From the NCBI GenBank assembly GCA_030686995.1, contig CM060709.1, positions 272,107,913 to 272,171,912 on the forward strand: DNA of 64,000 nt, written 5' to 3'. Positions within the stretch are counted from its first letter, which is position 1, and every line of letters starts with the position of its first letter. Positions 54,601 through 64,000 of the stretch are shown piece by piece. A model generated the notes under the pieces. That model ran no database searches and had not been told where the DNA came from. It saw only the letters and a list, made by a program, of their open reading frames with translations. The DNA is from Artemisia argyi (lineage: Eukaryota; Streptophyta; Magnoliopsida; Asterales; Asteraceae). Both the position numbers and the translations under genes were made by a program.

Positions 54601-57600
54601 CTATGTAAAAACATCGTTTCTCGCATACCGTGAAGGAACAGGGTGCTCTCTAATCCGGGATAATAAAACAGAAACATGCTCCAAAGCAATATCAAGCCGG
54701 TCTGTTGACTTGGATGATTCTGTCACAAGATTTGAGACCATACCTTGCAATAATTGAACTCTTTCTGCATGATCACTCAGATTGTTCTGCAGAAGCTTTG
54801 CTGACATGTTGATACGCCGCCAACGGAGAGGCATATACCTGATAAGAACCAAGTTACATTTTATAAAAGCATAAATAAGAAAGGAATAAAGATTGCATGC
54901 TTTCGACACGCGTTCATATCTCCAAAATGAGCTGTAGGGTTTTCTCAAATGATACATAACTTAGCTTAGATATAGAGGGGGCAATTTGGACCCATCTAAT
55001 AAGAATGTGCCAATTTGAGTTGTGCTCTATCTCAAACAGATAAAACACTTATTCGAAACCAGTCAAGTTGCCCACAATGTTTTTTAATGCCAATAATAAA
55101 CCCGCGAATCGTTTTATTCAAAAATTATATTAGTATTGATATAAGATAATTTTGGTAATCATATGTTAAACAGAGTGATTATTTGTTAAAAAAAGGGACA
55201 AAAGAGTCTGCCCATCTCAACCTATTTCGACCCCTACCAAAGTTTTACCCATTTAAATACTCTTACCCAACACGCCTAATTTGCCACCTCTCCTAAAACC
55301 AATTATTAAATCAAGCATACTAAACCATATCTCATAATCCGCTATTTACGGAGTTAAGTATCTTGATGGAAATACCATCATTCCGTGTTTAGATTATGAA
55401 AATACCATCCTCGTCTATTTCTACTTAACCCAAGATAACACAAGCCAGCCTTTACCTTTCTGGAATCTGAAAGCAATTTCCGGTAGACAAGACTCGAAGA
55501 GTATGCCTGCAAAGGATTCCCGAGAACTCAAAGTGATGGCAGCTACAGCTGATGATGCCTTCACGCGGGACCCAATAAACCTTTCGACCACCTTCAAGTT
55601 TTGTATGGTGTCTAACAAGAAACCCGTCTTCAAGTTGAAATGATGCATAATGAGCAGCCATTACAAGTTGATCTTGTAGCTTGGAGAATGCAAAAGGGGT
55701 TAGAACTGAAGCGGCATGAGATTCCATGGGAGCCCCTGTTTTCAAGCAAATGTTTTGGAGGTTTTGTTGCATTGTTTGTTGTTCACCTGCTTGATCTTTG
55801 AAGTCCACAGCAACAGCCACCTGGTTTTAGCATTGTGTTTTCAGTGAGCGGTATACATATATGATGTTCAAACTTGGAAAGAGTTAAAGTGTAAAACCGG
55901 AGAAACAAAATGCAATAACGCAAAGACTGTAAAACCTAATGGTTGCAAAAAATTAATTTAGTTCCAGAATAACCCTATTAATTTGAATAAAAGTATCTAG
56001 AAGGTTTTATGTGTGACAAAGGCTCTTGGGGAAACTTTCTACCCATTTGACTCATTTGACTTGTTCCCTACTTATACTTATTTTACCCTTTTGACCGTTA
56101 GAGACAAAACAGGAGCGAAATTAACCCATTCATAAGTAAATTTGATCAGAACTAACACGTCTAGTAACAGCATGCATCCTGACCTTATTTGGAGGGTTTT
56201 TGGATGTGTGTTTTCAAAGTGATTATTGTGATTTGAAGAAATACTTTAACATAATCAATTGTTTTGAACTAAGGATAGACGGTTGTGTTTACATTTATTA
56301 CAATAATCAATTTTCTTATGGCTACTTATTTGTATCTCCAACATATTTAGTTTTCTCAAGTCTATTTATGTTGTCACAATCAGAGTTAGATTCTGGCTTG
56401 AGGCACCGATAGAGCACACTTTATAGAGGTACCAATTTCGAATCATTTACTAACCATTCCAACTTAAGTTTTAATATCTAACAGATTATGGGTAAAAAAA
56501 AGCAATGGCTTAAAAATTACATGTCAAAAGAGATGAATGAATCAAATGGATCCAAAGTTGCCCAAATTTTAATGCCTTATAATAGGTTCCATAGACTATA
56601 GGCAGAAAGGCCGAGGCAGAGCTACTTTGACTACGCTATTCTTCTCATTTCGAAAGAAGTAGCCCCGCCGATGACAACAGATTCAAATTTTTTAATCATA
56701 TCTGACACACTAAAAATTTATAAATAATAATTAATTTTCGAACAAAGTATTACGGGTCAACCCATTCCAACCCGTTCAAAAACTTAACTGCCCGTGTCCA
56801 ATACCCAACCCATGCGACCTGCCCATTTTGCAACCCGTAAAACGTTATATAAGATCAAGTCAAACAAGGTAATAAGAAAAGATAACATACTTGTTCAATG
56901 AAGTGTGCAAGTCGAGTTTGGGCACTCAAGAACCGTTGGATGAAAGCATTGATAGCTTTTGAATGAGCAGTTGTTGTCATTCCAGCGAAAAAATGGCTTC
57001 TTAAATATGGTAAAGCCCAGAGACTTCTTGTCGCAAACAATGTGTTTATGTGTCGGTTAGTGTGGAGCCCAAAAGAATTGACCATGTCTCTCCAACCCAT
57101 TTCAAAATCTTCACTCGACTCCATATTGTACAGCCGATAAAATTCAGTTTTCCAATCATTATATCGTTCTCCTAAAACAGCATTAAACCAAGACGGGAAC
57201 TTTGCAACAATCAGCCAGATGCAATAAGCATGCTTAGAAGCAGGCATTTCCATTGCTATTGCTTCTCTTACGCATGAAGTTTGGTCGGTTAATATCGTCT
57301 GTGGAAACTTCCCATTCATAAATCCCAGGAACGCCTTTCACATAATGAAAAAACATAATTCAGAAACTAAGATAAACAAATGTTGAGTGAATAGGTAAAC
57401 AGGTCAGCTTGAGTTACATATAATATCTAACGGGTCGGACAGGTATAATTAAAACAAATTGCAAATAAAACGGTAGGGTGTAAAGAAGTTGGGCCAGTCT
57501 ACAAATGCACACAGATTAAACACAATCATTCATACATTCTGAAGACAACTAGACAAGACAACGTGGGTTTACCCTATCTGAACTGATTTAAACCGAACAA

Positions 57601-60518
57601 AAATTAAACCTTTTTCGAGTTTGATTCCCAACCCATTACCCAAGCAGCCTATTTCTCACCACTATGTTCAGTAAATAATATAATCAGCTAGCTTAGACTT
57701 TCAAAGGTGTACCAAGATCTATCACTTTATCAATTTAAAAGCAATGACTGAGTAACTGTTTCTTCTTAAGAAAGGGAAAACATAAACTAATCTTTTTGAA
57801 GTTATACATGAATTTGACTTTTGATAATATTAGACATATTTATGGTTTAATACTTCATAAATACTGTCAAAATTTTCTCACTTCTTTATCCCCTCTCTGT
57901 TCTTTGATGCCCCACATGAATCAAACTTATTACCAGGCGAAGGCCTTTTGACTAACCTTATTTGGATTTACAAAAGAATCAACAACTAGAGTTGCACCCG
58001 TTCAGTTTTGAATTCACTTATTACCTTGTACCTAGCTTTCTAAATAGTGTTTAGACCCATAGCTTAACCCATTACATTTCACTTATCCAACAATTTATGC
58101 AATCAACTTATACTTGAGTAGTTTACCTTTTCAGCAAAAATATTTTGTGATCTGCCAACAATTTATGGCATTAAGTTACACTTTAATATTTTACCTTTTC
58201 AGCAAAAAATATTTTGCCTAGCTTTCTACATATGGCCATCCCTTGTCCAACTTTCATAAATTGGTATGCATGGGACCAAATCAAGAACAGAACCACATTG
58301 TTTCCTAAGTCATTTCAAATATTTACAAAAACAAGAAAATATTCAAGGATAATCTCGGACTATCAGGATCAATAAGGCCTCACTTTGACTCCACCGACAA
58401 ACTAGAAATATCAAATCCAAACAACTGGTTATCGTATGACTGACCATTTTCTCTTATATACATCTAAATATAGCATGATTACAATGTAAAGTTGTGGGAC
58501 TCTGTATTCTTAAAGACGGGTATAAGAATTCCAACTTGTACAACAGGGGATAATTGTAGACATTAGAACTCAAATCTTATGCCTAGCAAGATACTAGCCA
58601 ATGCAAAAAATTATACGCTAGTCATTGTTTTTCACCTTCTGGTTTTGTCTTTCATACCAACTTCTCCCAATACAAGGGTCGCTTATAATTTAAAGAAACT
58701 CAATGCATGAACCACAAACATAACATCTTTATTGCATTCATATATAATCCAAGACCGACTAACCCATACTTGTGTGCAAGCGCTCATGAGTATCCCAAAT
58801 TTTATTATCATTGTCACATCTAAGTGTCCATGCATCATGTAAATTGATACTCGTAAGTCGTAACAGACATTCAGTATGCCAGTCAAAAAGTAGATTTTTA
58901 TTTCATTCAAGATGACACTGGTAATGTAATTTGTATTTATCACATCTACTAGGTTTGAATGAAAAGCAGTGTTGTAAATATCGGTCATGGCGGTCGATAT
59001 ATCGGCGCCATGGCGGTTGGTGGCGGTGGAAAAAAGCAACCAAAACTATTTATCGGTCATGGTCAAAATCGGTGCTTGGCGGTCAAAATCGGTACTTATG
59101 GAGGTCAAAATCGGTCAAAAAGCAACCAAAACTATTTATTTTGTTATGAATTTAAATTTAAATTGATAATAATTATGGACTTATGGTTTTTATTTTTCAA
59201 GCATGTTAAACTTTTTAGTTTTTTGTGGTTATTGACTTATTTTGTTAGGATATTGCTAATATTTATTTTTTTTAAATAAATTCCTTTATAATTTATGGTC
59301 CCTGCCGAGAAACCGACATATCGCCGCCAAGAGCGATTTATCGCTTAAAGGTGGTCGACCGCCGACCGATTTTTACAACCTTGATGAAAAGGGAAAAGAT
59401 GTATTATATACAAGACCTAGGATGCTTTAACACTTGACATACTAAAACCAAAGAAACAGCAGCAAACAGGGAAACAAGGTAACTGCAACAAAAAGGAAAC
59501 TTTAACTAAAAATCAGTAAATCGGTTAACTGGATTACCTTTAGAGCCCATGAATACGACTTTAAGTTTTCCTCACGCAGAAGTGCACAACCAAAAAAGCA
59601 AGGCATACCATAATTATTCATTCCAACCCAAATCCCAAGTGGCATATCAAAAGCATTCAGTCTATGTGTTGTATCGAATACCACTGCATCACCGAATATT
59701 TCATACGCTTGGACGGATGATGCATATGACCATGCAATGTTTTCCAACCGATTATTTATATCAAGCTTATATTCAAATTGGAAATTATGATCTTTGTCTT
59801 TAATATTTCTGCACATTCTGAGTAAATCTATGCTCTCGTCCTCTAAATCCACTTTCCTAAATGATTGAAGCAAATTTCTTACATCCTTTTCAGTAAAAGG
59901 AAGGAACCCGGGCTCCAGACATTTCTCAAGTTCCAAAAGCCTCATCATTTGTTGAACAGATATTCCCGTTTTGGCAAACATCAGGATTCTGTTTTTGTCA
60001 ATATCTGAAATGGTACGATAAGCAGGAAGAAAACGGACTTGATTAGGTTCTAGAAGTTCATGATTATGATGATTTGAAAAACCTGTTACTCGCCACTCAG
60101 GTGCTCCTAACTCAGTTGTTTTGCTTATACGCATATACGCCTGACATCCACATCTTGAGGACTTACGGTTTCTTTGTGGTTTATTTTCATTCATACTTTT
60201 GACAGGCGTATTTCCCGCCCTATGGCAGACGAAATAGCGCCGGGTAAGACCTTTCCCTATACCATCTTTACCTTCAGTTCTATGTCGACGGATCGAGAAA
60301 CCACACTGTCTGGCAAATTCGCTATAATATTCATAAGCATGATCATGAGTAGGAAATCTTTGACCAATATAAGGAATGGCATCGTTTGTTGATTCTAATG
60401 AGAGTTTGGTTTCATCTGGCGATTCTTCCGTGCTGCTAGTTTCATCTAAAGATAAAGACCTCTGATCTGACTGGTCATCATAAACGGACAATAGATGTTC
60501 AGCATCATCGGACATCAT
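54601..60518 (-). CDS. FRS11-like: FAR1-RELATED SEQUENCE protein, FRS11-like (4 coding exons, 675 aa)
   Basis: Joined exons 60518-59538, 57334-56891, 55820-55456 and 54838-54601; all junctions are GT-AG and the phases fit. Residues about 55-150 form the FAR1 DNA-binding domain (YEYYSEFARQCGFSIRRHRT, then RCGCQAYM and NHHNHEL). Residues about 275-375 are the MULE transposase-derived domain (GDAVVFDTTHRL, NYGMPCFFGCALL, KFPQTILTDQ). A SWIM zinc finger lies at Cys567, Cys569, Cys579 and His581 (CSCHHFEFSGILCRH), and the C-terminus is helical. The family are nuclear transcription factors, related to FHY3/FAR1 of phytochrome A signalling, evolved from a Mutator transposase. Text resembles FRS11 (At1g10240) more than FAR1. 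Start: the Met of MMSDDAEH, upstream of the domain; the second Met is the alternative. Confidence 0.9.
57335..59537 (-). other. large first coding intron of the FRS gene
   Basis: 2.2 kb, AAAG|GTAATC donor and GAAAG|GCG acceptor. It carries the hAT MITE at 58967-59383; frames inside it are not genes. Confidence 0.8.
58967..59383. mobile_element. hAT MITE with 8-bp TSD (417 bp)
   Basis: CAGTGTTGTAAATATCGGTC at the left and the inverse of ACCGATTTTTACAACCTTG at the right, with the TSD ATGAAAAG at 58959-58966 and 59384-59391. The GGCGGT-rich outer part encloses an AT-rich centre. It sits in an intron of the FRS gene. Confidence 0.85.
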
Positions 60519-60570
60519 TTTTGATAGCTCTACTGTTTCTGCATCAGCACCACCTGTTTGCCATCTGAAC

Positions 60571-61863
60571 CTTCATCAAAGAACAAGAAAAATGGTGAGA
60601 AAACATATACATTTGTTTTTCCTCAAGAATAAGCATCCATATGATATACATATATATTACTTTATACTCTACACTTAGATTAAGTCATTTAAAATTGTTT
60701 GACTATTAGTCGGATATCAAAATACCCTTTAATGAAAAATTATGGCGAATCTTGTGCCACAAATTAATAATTATCCACAACAGCAATAGTTAATGATATT
60801 CATTTTTCGCTTGAACCTTCCACGAAACTAAACCTTCCAATTATACAGACCAAAGTGCCAAAATGGACGTTTTGTTATGGTTGTAGGATGGATTACCAAA
60901 TGACATAAAGAAACATATCAAAACATTAGAGTACGATTACAGTTACTATATTTAGCCACATCAATCGATAAGAAGAAATATTAACAAACTGAATAGCTCT
61001 AACAATTTCGTGTCAAGGTCAACTTTTTGCCAACTGATACGGATTAGTGAGGAAACATATACACTGTATCAAGAAAAAGCAACCATACGGAATAAATATA
61101 TACTCCTTCAATCTCTACACTTAATTTAACATAACTGTTGGGCAAATGAATCAGATATCTAATGGGGTGTTTGTTTAAGCTTATATGTGGCTTATGAGCT
61201 TATTTGTGTTTCCGCTTATATTTCATAAGCCTCAATTTTCCGGCTTATTTTGAGACTTGCGGGCTTATATAAGTTTATTATGATATGATAAACTTATATA
61301 AGCCCATAAGTCTCAAAATAAGCTGGAAAATTGAAGCTTACGAAATATAAGCCGAAACAAAAATAAGCTCATAAGCCCATATATAAGCTTAAACAAACAC
61401 CCTCTAAAATACACATTAATTGTGCACCAACATAATACTAATATAGATAGTCCATAAAAAGCAAAAAAAGGTCAGTTCTATCCCTTTTTAGCATAAAAAC
61501 TTCCCACAAAACAAAACGTAGAAACAAACGCCTCAAAAAATATGAATAACATTTTAACTACCAAGTAAAGCCAGATTATTTATCGCTAAAACAACGCATC
61601 ATTTCCATTCTTTCGAACTTTTTTGCTGCATGGAACATTTCCTATCAGCGAAAACTAAATTCGATATTACGACACTTGAAAACATAACCTTCCCATAACT
61701 AAAATACATCCATACAAACACAAAGTTGTTATCATCACTAAAACATTCTTATATAAATTCCCATAAACAGATACTACATTATTTATTATCTGATGATTAA
61801 TTATATGATCAAATAGCAGTAAATTATCATTGTGGTAAAAGTAAAAAAGTGGGGGTTACTTAC
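60571..61863 (-). other. 5'-UTR intron of the FRS gene
   Basis: Donor CACT|GTAAGT at 61863 and acceptor GATGAAG|GTTCAG at 60571. The leader exon (about 61930-61864) holds CTCACTCACATGTC. The start codon is 52 bases after the acceptor. Confidence 0.6.
61163..61402. mobile_element. hAT-like MITE in the FRS 5'-UTR intron
   Basis: Perfect arms GGGTGTTTGTTTAAGCTTAT and the complement, with more inversion inward (GCTTATTTTGAGACTT). The flanks TCTAAT and TCTAAA are only partly alike. Same family as the half copies at 41371 and 41655. Confidence 0.75.
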
Positions 61864-61930
61864 AGTGTGTGATTTTGACATGTGAGTGAGTGAAAAGTAA
61901 TTGATCTGTTGTGTGAAGGGTGAACCCTAA

Positions 61931-63720
61931 TTTGCGCCGGGGTAGATGAGATGTGGATGGTTTATAACGTGCGCCCCCCTGCTTATCCAACGCTGTTTGG
62001 GTTTCCAAACACTCCCAATGTTTCTATCGGGTCGGGTATGTAAAGATCGGAATATAATGCTAACGGGTCGGGTCCTTTTTAATTTCTTTTATTTAAGGGT
62101 AAATCGCAAATTTAGTCACTGCAGTTGTCTAAATGCGGAAAAAATATACCGAGAGAAAAAGTTGTGTAAAAACGCTATTAATATTTCATGTTTTTGCAAA
62201 AAAGACACCGAGAGCTAACTTTCATTATTTTCCTCGTTAAGTGTCACGTCATTGAGGGTATTATCGTCATTTCGTTGTTTATTTTGCCGCGAACCTTTTG
62301 GTATAAATGTGACATGACCTCAATGGCTAAATTTGCAAAGTTACTTTTCATGTTTTCATATTAAATTGTCAAAGCCTTCGGTCATTATACACACACACAC
62401 ACACTTAACTAAAAAATTATCATTTCCTTAACTAGTAACATGTCTCACTGTCTTGATCTCGTGATTGCCTGTAACTCATTTGTTATATCGGAAATGATGT
62501 TATGCCATTACCAACGAGAGGTTGAGGAAGACATTCATCATACACAAGAATTGATGAGTATGCCAAAAGCTTTCTAATATGATCGGTATTAGGAGGGACC
62601 TGATTGCAGAGCTCCAAAACTTAAGGGGCTCGAGAGTTGCAAGGTCCAATGTGAACAAGCTTAGGAGGATTCAGACAGCTGATATGAGAAAGATGAGGGG
62701 TTGATGATGATGCTTAGGCAAACTAACGACAACATTGTTTCCAAGATTGAGTTTACTGTGAGGCAAACGTACATGTGAAAGGGTTGCTTGCTAGAGGCAG
62801 GGATGGGTTGTTTTGTTGTGTATGATGAATGTAGGTAGTATGGGGTTGGGCACTTGTGGTTTCTTTTGTTCTTTTTGGTGCCCCTGTTGAATGTAGATGT
62901 AGATAGGGGTTGTTGGTTTCCCTATCGTAATGTTGTAAATGTATGGTTCATGAATAGAAGGGGTCGTTTGATCCCAATTTTCTTGATATACAGTGTTCGA
63001 TTCGTATCACAAACACAAACATGAAATTGAATGAATTTTAACCATAATACACAAACACAAACTTGTAAATGCTATTAATTGAAGCATATAGCAGAAACAC
63101 AAAACAAACACAAACATATTATGCATAAGATATTGGATGAAATAACAGAGTATTGATAGGAGTCAAGCATCACTAAACATTTAACCCATATGTAATACTT
63201 CAAGTTACATAATATCGTTCGGCATGTACCAAAAAGATGAACCCATCACAATACCTCTACACACCATTTGGTGTATCTGAAACAGATGTAATATAGTTCA
63301 AGTTACATTAGTCAAATTACATACGTAATATACAACCAAATTAAAACTGTTTTTTTTATATAAATAATGCATAAAAACGTTATTAATATTTCTCGATATC
63401 CCTATGTTTTGACAATCACAAAATGTAAAATCATTAAACGTAAAATAATTACGTAAACAAGCATTTAGTTACAAATATCATTCCATCCAACTAAATCACT
63501 TAAGGTATGAATAAACAAATGTCTAATACATTTTATGATCAAATGGAGTTTTATTTAGACACTACAAATTTTATAAAATGTTATAAACATTTTATATATT
63601 TTAGAAAAACACTTTTGGTAATTAAAGAAAAATATTTAATTCATAATAAATATATGAATTCAAATTTTTAATCAAAATCAGTTATATTTTCACCAGATAA
63701 ACTTTTCCCAGTAAAAGACA
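61931..63720. other. intergenic; possible short gene remnant near 62590
   Basis: A (CA)n run at 62388-62404. Around 62585-62702 a plus reading DLIAELQNLRGSRVARSNV ends in stops; it looks like a decayed exon but I cannot name it. Nothing else recognised. Confidence 0.3.
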
Positions 63721-63727
63721 AAAGAAA

Positions 63728-63830
63728 TGGCCGTTACAGGAGGGCGGCCCCCTTAATTATAAGGGGCGGCCCCTTTAATTTTAAGGGGGCCGGCACGCTC
63801 CTGTGGCCAGTATCTTTTGCCTATAAATAC
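63728..63830 (+). promoter_or_regulatory. GC-rich hairpin and TATA box (edge of an LTR or promoter)
   Basis: ACAGGAG at 63736 pairs with CTCCTGT at 63798-63804, with inner GGCCCCCTTAA and TTAAGGGGGCC pairing and a GGGGCGGCCCC palindrome at 63762. CTATAAATAC follows at 63821, then a leader-like CT/A-rich sequence to the window end. The gene or element it drives lies beyond the edge. Confidence 0.4.
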
Positions 63831-64000
63831 TGGTTCACTTCTGCAATTTTTTCTCACCTTTTGCACTAAAATTTTCAGTCTCAATCCTTTCCAAACATCT
63901 TTCTAAATACTTTAATCATAAGTTTATTAGTATTTGTTTCAAGTGATTCAATCCCTCACCACTCAAAGTGCAAGAGAAGAATACTCCTTCTATATCAAAT

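Noticed and set aside
58683..59279. frames of 72-118 codons in the FRS intron
   Set aside because: They overlap the hAT MITE and intron; no splice signals or homology support them.

Overview
This is plant nuclear DNA, AT-rich and transposon-dominated, with spliceosomal introns and plant gene families. The extra open frame 3' of pol in the large Copia element resembles frames I know from Asteraceae (Tanacetum-type) retrotransposons, so a daisy-family species is my best guess; this is inference. About five gene loci are supported: an intronless PP2C phosphatase of the WIN2 type (32297-33160, +), a tandem array of three cis-prenyltransferases (CPTs; 42670-43491, 49627-50433, 52766-53590, all +), a broken actin gene (45996-47633, +) and a four-coding-exon FAR1-RELATED SEQUENCE gene close to FRS11 (60518 down to 54601, -). 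A PP2C 3' fragment lies just behind the first CPT.

Layout. 1-5127: the 5' part of a Copia element on the minus strand, cut by the window edge, with open pol and gag frames. 5128-9800: intergenic DNA with a truncated LTR element and several small inverted-repeat elements, some nested. 9807-14064: a 4.3-kb foldback element with a 10-bp target-site duplication (TSD), made almost wholly of short degenerate repeats. 14443-30039: a 15.6-kb Copia element with both LTRs and a 5-bp TSD; its gag-pol carries stops and frameshifts, a long extra frame lies between RNase H and the 3' LTR, and a non-coding LTR element is nested in that frame. 30040-34084: MITE and LTR-like debris and the PP2C gene. 34085-35186: a solo LTR of the first Copia family. 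35618-41063: a chain of nested MITEs, a LINE-like retrocopy, a large terminal-inverted-repeat (TIR) element and a Cassandra solo LTR with a 5S rRNA-like core. 41200-54080: the CPT cluster with the PP2C and actin pseudogenes. 54601-61930: the FRS11-like gene with MITEs in its introns. 61931-64000: no clear gene; a hairpin plus TATA box stands near the right edge.

The CPTs each have an intronless coding sequence behind a 5'-UTR intron, and all three introns share a splice donor that fits the GC-AG class. They belong to the plant dolichol/rubber-type CPT family, which works with a CPT-like (NgBR/Lew1-type) partner not seen here. The FRS11-like protein is a transcription factor domesticated from a Mutator transposase. 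I see no operon-like or shared pathway link among PP2C, CPT and FRS; the arrangement looks like gene islands in retrotransposon sea. All coordinates and TSDs were read by eye; family assignments come from remembered motifs, not searches.
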